Assembly (NCBI GenBank): GCA_947488485.1
Contig: CANKZO010000036.1
Location: 1-16,463, forward strand
Length of the DNA stretch: 16,463 bases
DNA from: Opitutia bacterium
GTDB lineage: Bacteria > Verrucomicrobiota > Verrucomicrobiae > Opitutales > UBA953
Direction: 5' to 3'
This document shows positions 7,050 through 14,260 of this stretch, one piece after another. The notes beneath the pieces are model-generated. The model was given only the letters and a program-made list of their open reading frames with translations, was not told the DNA's origin and searched no databases. The position numbers and the translations under genes are program-made. Position 1 is the first letter of the stretch. Each line of letters opens with the position of its first letter.

Positions 7050-10000
7050 CGGTTGAGGGTCTCGTCGAGGTTGAGGAGGAGGCTGGCGGTGAGGGTCCAC
7101 GCCGCGACTTCGGGCGCGGGCAGGGAAGCGTCGGGCTTCGATTCGCCGAAGGTGATCAGCTTGGTCGCGTCGGCCGGCTGGGCGGCATAGCGCGCGCGGT
7201 GCGCGCGCAGGGCGTCGAGCGTGACCTGCGTTTCGCTCGCGACGGGACGACGTCCGACGGCCGTCAGCCACGCGAACGCGACCTGGGCTTCATCGGTTGA
7301 CCCGCCTTCCTTGAGGATGCGCTGGGCGAACGCGCGGGCGGCTTCGACGTGTTGGACGTCGTTGAGCAGCGCGAGGGCTTGGAGCGGCGTGTTGCTGAGC
7401 TCGCGGCGGACGCAGCTGGCTTCGCGGGCCGGTGCGTCGAAGGCGATCATCGAGGGCGGCGGTGCGGTGCGCTTCCAGAACGTATAGAGCGAGCGACGGT
7501 AGAGCGCCTCACCGGTGTCGCGCGTGTAGCGGGCGGTGTTGCTGCCGGTGAAGCCGACCGGTTCCCAGACACCATCTGGCTGGTAGGGGCGCACGCCCTT
7601 GCCGCCGATGCGCGGGCTGAGCAGGCCGGAGACGAACAGGGCCTGGTCGCGGATGACCTCGGCGTCGAGGCGATGGCGCGGGCCACGGGCGAGGAGACGG
7701 TTCTCGGGGTCCTTGGTCAGGAGTTCCGGCGAGGCGGCGGCGGAGCGACGGTAAGCGGCGCTGGAGACGAGTAGGCGGACGAGGCGCTTCACATCCCAAC
7801 CGTTCTCGCGGAATTCCACCGCGAGCCAGTCGAGGAGCTCCGGGTGGCTGGGCGAATCGCCCTGCGAGCCGAAGTCGCCGCTGGTCTTGACCAGACCGTA
7901 GCCGAAGAACTGCTGCCAGTAGCGATTGACCGTCACGCGGGTCGTCAGCGGGTTAGCGGGGGAGAGGAGCCAGGCCGCGAGGTCGCGGCGGTCGTAGGTG
8001 TCCTTCTTCGGCAGAGGATGGAAGGCCGCAGGTACGCCGCGGGAGACCGCTTCACCCGGCTTGTCGTATTGGCCGCGGATCATCACGTGCGCCTGACGCG
8101 GTTGAGGCAGGTCGGCCATGACGAGCGTGGCGGGGATCTGGTCGTTCAGGGTCTTCTTACGGGACTCCTCGGCGAGCTTCTCGGCGCGCATACCGTCGAG
8201 TTTCTCCCGACCGCCTTGGAATTCGTTCTCGAGCCACCAGTCGAGCAGACGCTTGCGTTCAGCGTCGGTCCACAGGGCGGCTTTCTTGCCGCGCACGAGG
8301 TTCTGGAGGTCGCCGGGCAGTTCGGCTACGCGCGATCCTTGCTTCTTCTCAGACCAGACCTTGAAGGACCACTGGATATCCTTGGCCTCTTCGATGCGGT
8401 GGCTGATGGCCAGGCGATCCCAGTAAACAGTGCCGTCGAACTGCGTGAAGGCGAAGCCGTCGACCTTCATACCCGGCTTCAGGCCGAGCTTGGCGATGTC
8501 GACCTTGAGCTGGGTCCATTTGCCGGCCTCGGGCAGCTTGCCCATGTTCACTTTCTCCGGCGTGCGCACCTTACCGAAGGGGATGGCGCCTTCCTCGCCC
8601 CAGAAGGCGCGGTGATTCCAGCCGCCGACGTGGAACTGGAGCATGATCGACTTGGGTAGGTTCGCCGGATCGAGGTAGGTCCAGACGGAGATGACCCCGT
8701 TGGCCGGGATTTCGAAGGAGGCCCCGTTGGCGAAGAAGTCCTGGGCGACGCCCTTGGCCGTGCGCTTCAATGAACGCTTACCGCTATGCACCGGCCCCTG
8801 GCCGGCTTCGACGAAGGTCGTCGTGTTGCCAGAGGCTTCGACCTTGGCCTTCGCCGGGAAGGCATCTTCGAACCAGATGGTCTCACCGGTGCGCACAGGC
8901 GGCGGCGGGGTGAGGGTCGCAGGATCGACATATTTGAAGGAAGCGATGGCCTCGCGGATGGCCTTCTGCTTGGCGGCGATCAGGCGATCGATTTCGGCCA
9001 TGCTCTTCTCCTGCTCCGGTGTGGAGAGCTGGAGGACCGGTGGCGTCAGCAGGATGTTGCCGTCGAAGCCGGGGTCGGCCGCGCTGTAGAAGAACGAGTA
9101 GAGCGAGTAGAACTCCTTGGTCGTCACCGGGTCGAACTTGTGGTCGTGGCAGACCGCGCAGCCGGCCGTCAGGCCCATCCACACGCCCATGGTGGTATCG
9201 GTGCGATCCACCGCGTAGCGGAAGAGGAGTTCGTCGTTGATCGAACCGCCTTCGCTGGTGGTGACGTTGCAACGGTTGAAACCGCTGGCGACGCGCTGCT
9301 CGCGGGTAGCGTTCGGCTGGAGGTCGCCGGCGAGCTGCCAGGTGGTGAAGACGTCGAAGGGCAGGTTGTCGTTGAAGGCCTTCACGACCCAATCGCGGTA
9401 GGGCCACATGCTGCGCTCGTTGTCGAGGTGCAGGCCGTGCGTGTCGGCATAGCGCGCGGCGTCGAGCCAGCCGCGGGCCATGTGTTCGCCATAGCGCGAA
9501 GAGGCCAGGAGGCGTTCGACGACCTTATCATAGGCCTGCGGAGAGGCGTCGGCGAGGAAGGCGTCGACCTCTGCGGGCGTCGGCGGGAGGCCGGTCAGGT
9601 CGAGCGTCACGCGGCGGAGTAGGCGGGCTTTGTCGGCTTCAGGCGCGGGCTGCAGGCCTTGGACGGAAAGCTCGGCGTGCAGGAACGCGTCGATCGGCGA
9701 GGTGCCGGCCGCGGCCGCGGGCACCGGAGGACGCACCGGGGGCTCGAAACTCCAGTGCTTACGGTAGGGCGCGCCTTCGGCGATCCAGCGGCGTAGGGTG
9801 TCGATCTGGGCCTGGGTAAGTTTCTTATGTGATTCCGGCGGCGGCATCACTTCCTCGGGGTCTTTCGTGAGGAGGCGCTTGATCAGTTCGCTGCCATCGG
9901 GGTCGCCCGGCTTGATCGCCTGCACGCCGTCGTTGATCGCGGTGGCGCCTTCCGCGGTGTCGAGGCGGAGGTCGGCCTTGCGCTTCTTGGCGTCGAAGCC

Positions 10001-10117
10001 GTGGCAGGCGAAACAGTTGTCGGACAGGATCGGGCGGATGTCCCGGTTGAAGTCGAGCTTCGGGGCGGCCTCGGCGGCGAGGGCGGCAAAGGTCAGGAGC
10101 AGGAGGGGCGGGCGCAT
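7046..10117 (-). CDS. PSCyt1-PSCyt2(DUF1549)-PSD1(DUF1553) haem protein with internal jelly-roll-like insert
   Basis: A 1023-residue exported multidomain protein of the planctomycete/verrucomicrobial cytochrome family. Signal peptide 1-18. Cytochrome-c-like PSCyt1 domain about 20-120, with haem motif CFACH (Cys35, Cys38, His39) and a likely axial Met91 in EEVMPPP. PSCyt2/DUF1549 about 140-345, ending in the family motif with a second Cxx[14 protein letters not shown] (Cys320, Cys323, His324). A central segment about 410-575 ([14 protein letters not shown] to [10 protein letters not shown]) looks like a jelly-roll carbohydrate-binding module. PSD1/DUF1553 about 703-970 contains [15 protein letters not shown] and [10 protein letters not shown]. 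The gene starts 3 bases after the esterase stop and overlaps DUF1501. The first CxxCH is expected to bind covalent haem after Sec export. The second is invariant in the family, but I cannot say whether it carries haem. Biochemical role unknown. Confidence 0.96.
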   Translation of the reverse strand: MRPPLLLLTFAALAAEAAPKLDFNRDIRPILSDNCFACHGFDAKKRKADLRLDTAEGATAINDGVQAIKPGDPDGSELIKRLLTKDPEEVMPPPESHKKLTQAQIDTLRRWIAEGAPYRKHWSFEPPVRPPVPAAAAGTSPIDAFLHAELSVQGLQPAPEADKARLLRRVTLDLTGLPPTPAEVDAFLADASPQAYDKVVERLLASSRYGEHMARGWLDAARYADTHGLHLDNERSMWPYRDWVVKAFNDNLPFDVFTTWQLAGDLQPNATREQRVASGFNRCNVTTSEGGSINDELLFRYAVDRTDTTMGVWMGLTAGCAVCHDHKFDPVTTKEFYSLYSFFYSAADPGFDGNILLTPPVLQLSTPEQEKSMAEIDRLIAAKQKAIREAIASFKYVDPATLTPPPPVRTGETIWFEDAFPAKAKVEASGNTTTFVEAGQGPVHSGKRSLKRTAKGVAQDFFANGASFEIPANGVISVWTYLDPANLPKSIMLQFHVGGWNHRAFWGEEGAIPFGKVRTPEKVNMGKLPEAGKWTQLKVDIAKLGLKPGMKVDGFAFTQFDGTVYWDRLAISHRIEEAKDIQWSFKVWSEKKQGSRVAELPGDLQNLVRGKKAALWTDAERKRLLDWWLENEFQGGREKLDGMRAEKLAEESRKKTLNDQIPATLVMADLPQPRQAHVMIRGQYDKPGEAVSRGVPAAFHPLPKKDTYDRRDLAAWLLSPANPLTTRVTVNRYWQQFFGYGLVKTSGDFGSQGDSPSHPELLDWLAVEFRENGWDVKRLVRLLVSSAAYRRSAAASPELLTKDPENRLLARGPRHRLDAEVIRDQALFVSGLLSPRIGGKGVRPYQPDGVWEPVGFTGSNTARYTRDTGEALYRRSLYTFWKRTAPPPSMIAFDAPAREASCVRRELSNTPLQALALLNDVQHVEAARAFAQRILKEGGSTDEAQVAFAWLTAVGRRPVASETQVTLDALRAHRARYAAQPADATKLITFGESKPDASLPAPEVAAWTLTASLLLNLDETLNR

Positions 10118-10120
10118 GGT

Positions 10121-11008
10121 CTACTTGGCGGATTCGAAGGAAAGGAGGGCTTCGGCGTAGCGACGCCCGATCTCGAGCGTGCCGGCGGCGGTGAAGTGGG
10201 TGTGCGAAGGCGGGAGCGTCTCGGCGCCGGCGGTGTCGACGTAGCGGGCGCGGGGCAGGGCGGCGGCGACTTCCTGCTGGGCGGCGATGACCTTGGGCAT
10301 GAAGGCGTTCTTGCCGTTGCCGAAGCGGGTGTTGACGCCGAGAAGTAGTATCAGGTCCGGCGCGTCGAGTTCGATGCGGAGGCTTTTCAGCATCGCCGAG
10401 AGATTGGCTACATAGGCGGCGGCGTCCTTCGCGTTGGCGTCGCTCTCGCCTTGAACCCAGACGAACGCTCGCGGACGTAGGGTGACGTCCTTCGACTTCG
10501 CGGCGGCGATAGCGGCCTTGGCTTCGTCGATCATCGCACGGTAACAGGCGTCAGCCTTGCCGGGCAGTCCGACGTTCCAATCAGCGGCGACGGACGTGCC
10601 GCTGAAGGCCGTCTTAATGACCGCGAGCGGGCGTGACTCTTTCGTCGTCAGAGTGCGGACCATCCCGATCTCGGGTCCGAACCCGCCCTTGGTCTTCAGG
10701 TTGAAGTTACCGTATTGGCGGGCGAGCTTCTTGCCGTCGACGGCGGGCTTGGCGGGCGTGCGCGGTTGGAATTGCAAAGTCGTCCACTGGCGGGCGCTCG
10801 TGCCGTCGAATTCATCGGGAGGCGGATCGCCCACGCGCCACCAGAACATCGTGGCGGCATCCTTCGGGTCAGCCGGCAGCTCTTCCGCATAGGCGTCGTA
10901 ACCGACCGCGTTGGACTGCCCGGCGATCAGGATCAGGTCGCGGGTTTCGGCGGCGAAGACCAGCCCGTGCAGGAGCAGGGCCAGGCCTATGGGGAGGCGG
11001 CGGAACAT
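10121..11008 (-). CDS. Sialate O-acetylesterase-like SGNH esterase (SASA / CE6-type)
   Basis: A 295-residue secreted esterase that should remove O-acetyl groups from a sugar. Signal peptide 1-19 (MFRRLPIGLALLLHGLVFA). The nucleophile block is LILIAGQSNAVG with Ser32. The block containing the family Gln/Glu is FVWVQGESDA (182-191). The C-terminal Asp/His block is DTAGAETLPPSHTHFTAAG, with His271 the likely catalytic base and Asp258 the start of the block. Order and spacing match the SASA domain found in carbohydrate esterase family 6 and sialate O-acetylesterases; length is normal for a single-domain member. It follows a 62-base gap from the upstream hydrolase and precedes the PSD1 gene by 3 bases. 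Sialate itself is an unlikely substrate in this context. Acetylated plant or algal polysaccharide is more plausible, by inference from the neighbouring sulfatases. Confidence 0.92.
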   Translation of the reverse strand: MFRRLPIGLALLLHGLVFAAETRDLILIAGQSNAVGYDAYAEELPADPKDAATMFWWRVGDPPPDEFDGTSARQWTTLQFQPRTPAKPAVDGKKLARQYGNFNLKTKGGFGPEIGMVRTLTTKESRPLAVIKTAFSGTSVAADWNVGLPGKADACYRAMIDEAKAAIAAAKSKDVTLRPRAFVWVQGESDANAKDAAAYVANLSAMLKSLRIELDAPDLILLLGVNTRFGNGKNAFMPKVIAAQQEVAAALPRARYVDTAGAETLPPSHTHFTAAGTLEIGRRYAEALLSFESAK

Positions 11009-11070
11009 GGGGTATCTTTGGGTAACCCGCCCGCCCCCGGAGTTCCACCTTTTCCCTTGGTCGGAGGCGC
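11009..11070 (-). other. 62-base intergenic gap
   Basis: This is the second-largest non-coding stretch of the window. I see no Shine-Dalgarno motif before the downstream start, no hairpin followed by a T-run, and no confident promoter. A run of C and G (GGGGGCGGGCGGG on the minus strand) lies near its middle. It could hold an internal promoter, but I cannot support one. Confidence 0.5.
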
Positions 11071-11832
11071 TTATTTACAATCGTTTAGCAGGAACTCGAC
11101 CAGCTCCGGGCAGGCGAAGAAGGACGGGCCGACCTTGTGGCCTTCGCCAGGGACGATCTTGACCGTGAACTTTCCGCCCAGGGACTCGTAGCGTTCCTTG
11201 AGGAGCAGGGTGTTGTCTTTGTGCGGGACGACCACGTCGTTATCGCCATGGACGGCGAACATCGGGACCTTGGCGGCGGCGAGGCCGGCCAGGTTGTCAG
11301 GCGGATTGAACTCCTTGAGGCGGGTCGTGAGTTCGGCTTCGGTCAGGCCGAAGTCGGCGAGCGTCTGGGCCTTCGAGTTCTTCAGCGGCCAGCTGGAGAG
11401 GTTGCAGACTGGGTAGATGCCGATCCACGCCTTCACCTTATCCGGATTCCGGAAAGCCCAGGTGAGCGTCATCATCCCGCCGCGGCTCTGGCCGAGCAGG
11501 ATCGGCTTGGGCGAATAGCCGCGCTTGACCATCTCGTCGTAGAATTTCGTGAACTGGGCCGCGCTCTTCGGGGCGCCGCGGACTTCGCCGAGGTCGTAGC
11601 CGGCGATGGCCATACCGGCCTGCTGGCAGGCGTCGGCGTAGAGCTTGTGCTGGACGATCGAGACTCCGCCATTGAGCGCGGGCGCATACCAGAGCCAGGG
11701 ATTTCCTTCCGCCGGCTTGGCCGCCGGGTGAATCACGGCCCTATGGCCATCGACCTTGAAGGTCTCGGCGCCGAAGAGCGGAGAGGCGTTTCCCAGCGTG
11801 AGAGCGAAGAGCAGGACGAGGAGTTTTTTCAT
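11071..11832 (-). CDS. Exported alpha/beta hydrolase
   Basis: A 253-residue secreted serine hydrolase of the alpha/beta fold. Signal peptide about 1-22 (MKKLLVLLFALTLGNASPLFG). The nucleophile elbow is GQSRGG with Ser116, a variant of GxSxG. The acid is likely Asp199 in the strand motif MFAVHGDNDVVVP, and the base His232 in VPGEGHKVG. Together these are the layout of prolyl-oligopeptidase-like and dienelactone-hydrolase-like esterases. An oxyanion contribution may come from WYAPALNGG near residues 48-56. It starts 6 bases after the LRR gene's stop with no ribosome binding site, implying coupling. Together with two other esterases nearby it adds a third, distinct acyl-cleaving activity to the cluster. 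Substrate unknown. A peptidase role is less likely because the size and motifs fit small esterases better. Confidence 0.9.
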   Translation of the reverse strand: MKKLLVLLFALTLGNASPLFGAETFKVDGHRAVIHPAAKPAEGNPWLWYAPALNGGVSIVQHKLYADACQQAGMAIAGYDLGEVRGAPKSAAQFTKFYDEMVKRGYSPKPILLGQSRGGMMTLTWAFRNPDKVKAWIGIYPVCNLSSWPLKNSKAQTLADFGLTEAELTTRLKEFNPPDNLAGLAAAKVPMFAVHGDNDVVVPHKDNTLLLKERYESLGGKFTVKIVPGEGHKVGPSFFACPELVEFLLNDCK

Positions 11833-11838
11833 GAGGGT

Positions 11839-12849
11839 TTACTTGAATTCGATCTTGGTCTGCGGAAGCACGGCCTGGATCTTCGCCTGTTGCTCGGGCG
11901 TGAAAGGGGCCTTGGCGGGGACGAGGCGCATGGATTTCAGGAAGGCGAACGGCTTGAGGGCGCGGATGCGTTCATCGGGCAGCGGCATCTTGCCGATCTC
12001 GAGGTGGGTGAGCTGCGTGAGGCCGGCGAGGGCTAACAGATCTCCATCGGTTAGGGCCTGAGCGTTGGTAAGCGTGAGGCGGCGCAAGGGGGCGAGGCCT
12101 TTGAGGTGGGCTACGCAGGTTCCCGATTCGAAGCCTTCGCCGAGTTGGAGGTACTCGAGCGGTAGTTTGGCGATATGTGTCAGCGCCTGAGGGGTCGCCT
12201 TGGAGGTTCCGAGCTCGAGGCCTTTGAGTTTCGTGAGCTTGGCGAGATGCGGAGCGCCGACGTCGGTGAACTTGGCGTGCGCGAGGCTGAGGCTCTCAAG
12301 GTTAGGCAGGTGCTCGCACAGCTGGCGGAGCCCCTCGTCGTCGATCAGGCTGCCGCGGTGACTGACCCGGGTGAGCTTCGTGAAGCCTTCGAACCGGGCG
12401 TAGGCCTTGCCCGTCATCTGGGTGCCGACGAACGAGAAGTTCTCGAGGCGCTTCAGGCCGGCGAGCTGAGCCATCCCGGCATCGGTGAGTCTGCCATTAT
12501 TGGTGAAGCGTAGGACCTTGAGGTTCGTGAGCTTCGCGAGGGGCGGCATCCAGTCGTCATTGAACTTCGTCGAGATGATGTTGAGCGACTCGAGCGTCGA
12601 GAGGTGGCCGATATGTTCGAAGAACGCCGCGTCATAAGGGTCGTCCTTACGATGGTCGTGCGGGCCGGCGCCCGGTACGGCGAGGTCGATGAGTTTCACG
12701 CCATGGCCATCGGCGGTCAGCTCGACCTTGCCTTTGGCGGCGGTGACGATGCGCACGACCGCTTCGGCATGCGGATCGAGGGCGTAGGCTGAAACGGCAA
12801 GAAATAGGGAGAGGGCTAAGGTGGGGAGGGTTCGGAAAATCATGGTCAT
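11839..12849 (-). CDS. Exported leucine-rich-repeat protein
   Basis: A 336-residue secreted LRR protein. The signal peptide is about 1-24, ending in AYALD. A short N-terminal cap (25-60) includes VELTADGHGVKLIDL, then about nine or ten repeats of 22-25 residues fill roughly 82-316. Examples are LTDAGMAQLAGLKRLENF and FTDVGAPHLAKLTKLKGL. These match the 'LTDxGLxxLxxLxxLxxLxL' repeats frequent in planctomycete and verrucomicrobial exported proteins, usually taken as protein- or glycan-binding surfaces. Two starts compete: ATG 12849 (4 bases from an AGGA motif) and ATG 12843 (10 bases from it); both keep the signal peptide, and I keep the longer. This is the only gene here with a recognisable ribosome binding site, and it follows the largest gap of the window, so expression may partly re-initiate here. 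No enzymatic motif is visible. Confidence 0.88.
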   Translation of the reverse strand: MTMIFRTLPTLALSLFLAVSAYALDPHAEAVVRIVTAAKGKVELTADGHGVKLIDLAVPGAGPHDHRKDDPYDAAFFEHIGHLSTLESLNIISTKFNDDWMPPLAKLTNLKVLRFTNNGRLTDAGMAQLAGLKRLENFSFVGTQMTGKAYARFEGFTKLTRVSHRGSLIDDEGLRQLCEHLPNLESLSLAHAKFTDVGAPHLAKLTKLKGLELGTSKATPQALTHIAKLPLEYLQLGEGFESGTCVAHLKGLAPLRRLTLTNAQALTDGDLLALAGLTQLTHLEIGKMPLPDERIRALKPFAFLKSMRLVPAKAPFTPEQQAKIQAVLPQTKIEFK

Positions 12850-12853
12850 TCGT

Positions 12854-12857
12854 TCCT
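12854..12857 (-). promoter_or_regulatory. Shine-Dalgarno-like AGGA before the LRR gene
   Basis: AGGA on the minus strand stands 4 bases before the ATG at 12849 and 10 before that at 12843. It is notable because the other visible starts have no comparable motif. Part of it overlaps a stray TTCGTTC-type heptamer (12849-12855), so the repeat may have supplied it. Confidence 0.45.
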
Positions 12858-12864
12858 AGTTAAA

Positions 12865-12921
12865 GGCGTTCTTAGTTCTTTGTTATCTGTGCCTGACGAA
12901 CAACGAGGAACAAAGAACCCA
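12865..12921 (-). repeat. Heptamer palindrome element, copy C (non-coding)
   Basis: Within the 85-base gap between the downstream paralogue and the LRR gene. On the plus strand, units of the NTNGTTC type run at 12865-12871, 12872-12878 and 12879-12885, and the inverse GAACNAN type at 12898-12904, 12908-12914 and 12915-12921 (a 3-base phase shift separates the first two). The 10-base arms GTTCTTTGTT (12875-12884) and AACAAAGAAC (12909-12918) are perfect inverse complements with a 24-base loop. No T-run follows on the minus strand, so an intrinsic terminator is doubtful. It is the same design as the copies at 14128-14255 and 15442-15535. The rest of the gap holds nothing else I can name. Confidence 0.8.
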
Positions 12922-12934
12922 AAATATTCATTCC

Positions 12935-14254
12935 TTAGTATTTGGGAAAGATGGCCGGGGTGGGGAAGCGCTCTTCGGTGATACTGGCGTTGCCGTCGAT
13001 GTATTCTTCACGCGGAAGGTGGACGTCCGGCCAGAGCGCCGGCCGAAGTCGGACGATGCGTTTGGGCCGGAGGCCTTCGGTGATGAGGTCGATCTCCATG
13101 GTGACTTGGATGCCGCTGCTGCCGGTAGGGGCTTCGCCTGGCAGGCGGGTCACTGCGATCATCGGGCCGCGGGCGGCCATCTGTGATGGGCCGGCCGAGC
13201 CCGCTTCGGTGTGCTTGAGCGTGTTCTCAGCCCCGTTCATGAAGGCCTGGCCGCCTGGCTGGAAGTCGGCGTAGAGGGAAGGGTCCATGCCGCCGAAGAG
13301 CGTCACGGTCACCTTGGCGCGTCCGAACTTGCCGTATTCCACGCGATCCACCCAGGCCGGCATCCAGCGGCTCCTGACGAAGGCCTTATGCTTTTCGGTC
13401 TGGATGGCGGACGCACGCTGCATCGAGAGGTCGTCCAGCCAGAGGTCGGAGATGTGCAGGCGTTGGAAGATGCCATCGGGGCAGGGCTTCCAGGTCAGGC
13501 CGAGCAGCACCGACTGTCCGGCGAGAGCTTTGTCGCTCTCGGTAGGCCGCGAGACATCAGCGAGCAGGTCGTCGATGCTCAGGAGCTCCCGCCCACGCCA
13601 GACACGCGTGGCGGCATCGATAGTGAATTTCTGCTCGGCGGCCTTGGGGTCGCCTGCTTTCGGCTCGAGTGTCGCGACGATCATGCCGGAGCCTTGCCGC
13701 AGGTCGACCTGCCTCAGTTTCCAAGACTTGCCGATGCGCCGGCAGTAACTCGGCTCATCTTCCAGCAGCATCACATGGTTCTCGGCCGGGAAGACGCCGA
13801 CTCCGCGTCGATGGTTGGCGTCGCGGTTCCGGTTATCTACCGGCAGCACGGGCACCGATGAGAGTTTCGGGTCGGGTGGCAGGAAGGCCGTCACGTGGAG
13901 GAACGTGCCAAGCGGCAGGTCGCGGAGGTCGGCGGGGGCGCCGTGGTAGCGGACCATGCCGTAAGGCAGCATCGCGAACGGATTGGGCTCGGTGCTGCGA
14001 AAGATGCCCGGCCCTTGGACGCGTAGGCTGCCACGACGGTTGGCGTGGTCGATGAAGGCCAGTTCGCCTTGGTAGGTATGGGCCTTCTCGATGGGCGGAA
14101 AGACGCCCGCCTCCGGGCGGAAAACTTCTTGTTCTTGGTTCTTTGTTCCCGGTGCTTCGTTGGCGGCATAGGCGCAAACCACCAACAACCATGAACAAAG
14201 AACGATGAACGAAGAACTACGTGCCATGAACGACGAACAAAGCACTAAGAACAT
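12935..14254 (-). CDS. Exported protein of unrecognised family, tandem paralogue 1 (downstream copy)
   Basis: A 439-residue protein about two-thirds identical by eye to its neighbour at 14261-15547. I do not recognise the family. Residues 1-30 are a signal peptide (cleavage near AYA-ANE) written entirely in heptanucleotide repeats, giving a 7-residue periodicity: FLVLCSS at 2-8 and FIVLCSW at 16-22. The mature N-terminus GTKNQEQ is also repeat-encoded. The core has strictly conserved blocks shared with the paralogue: [75 protein letters not shown] and a terminal [10 protein letters not shown]. The first part (about 58-120) reads like a small beta barrel. Two conserved Cys (in PSYC and WKPC) might pair. 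Start: 6 bases after the upstream stop, no ribosome binding site; an alternative start is Met10 at 14227, which keeps only part of the signal. Confidence 0.85.
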   Translation of the reverse strand: MFLVLCSSFMARSSSFIVLCSWLLVVCAYAANEAPGTKNQEQEVFRPEAGVFPPIEKAHTYQGELAFIDHANRRGSLRVQGPGIFRSTEPNPFAMLPYGMVRYHGAPADLRDLPLGTFLHVTAFLPPDPKLSSVPVLPVDNRNRDANHRRGVGVFPAENHVMLLEDEPSYCRRIGKSWKLRQVDLRQGSGMIVATLEPKAGDPKAAEQKFTIDAATRVWRGRELLSIDDLLADVSRPTESDKALAGQSVLLGLTWKPCPDGIFQRLHISDLWLDDLSMQRASAIQTEKHKAFVRSRWMPAWVDRVEYGKFGRAKVTVTLFGGMDPSLYADFQPGGQAFMNGAENTLKHTEAGSAGPSQMAARGPMIAVTRLPGEAPTGSSGIQVTMEIDLITEGLRPKRIVRLRPALWPDVHLPREEYIDGNASITEERFPTPAIFPKY

Positions 14255-14255
14255 T
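14128..14255 (-). repeat. Heptamer palindrome element, copy B (encodes signal peptide of paralogue 1)
   Basis: On the minus strand a run of units matching NTNGTTC extends in unbroken 7-base phase from 14255 to about 14172 (clear units at 14249-14255, 14235-14241, 14228-14234, 14214-14220, 14207-14213, 14200-14206 and 14193-14199, degenerate ones between and after). After a short spacer the inverse units follow at 14156-14162, 14142-14148, 14135-14141 and 14128-14134. The 11-base arms at 14138-14148 and 14193-14203 are perfect inverse complements with a 44-base loop. The whole element lies within the paralogue 1 reading frame apart from one base before the start codon. Confidence 0.88.
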
Positions 14256-14260
14256 TGTTA

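Noticed and set aside
5949..7190. 413-codon open frame on the plus strand opposite DUF1501
   Set aside because: Antisense shadow of a gene with full family motifs. Its composition is typical of reverse-strand GC-rich codon bias.
7185..7215. GCGCGC-rich near-palindrome
   Set aside because: It lies in the PSD1 coding frame and encodes an Arg/Ala stretch (RAHRARYAA). Codon choice in a GC-rich gene explains it.
7050..7271. N-terminal extension of DUF1501 to 7271
   Set aside because: It lies wholly within the PSD1 gene, is Arg/Pro-rich and would bury the Tat signal. The ATG at 7049 overlaps the upstream stop in the usual way.
12875..12918. Intrinsic terminator after paralogue 1
   Set aside because: The 10-base inverted arms are real, but the stem is not GC-rich and no T-run follows on the minus strand. 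The sequence is better explained as copy C of the heptamer element.
12850..12934. Promoter for the LRR gene in the 85-base gap
   Set aside because: TTGTTC and TAACAA hexamers occur but with 12- or 22-base spacing, and both are products of the heptamer repeat, so no promoter can be supported.
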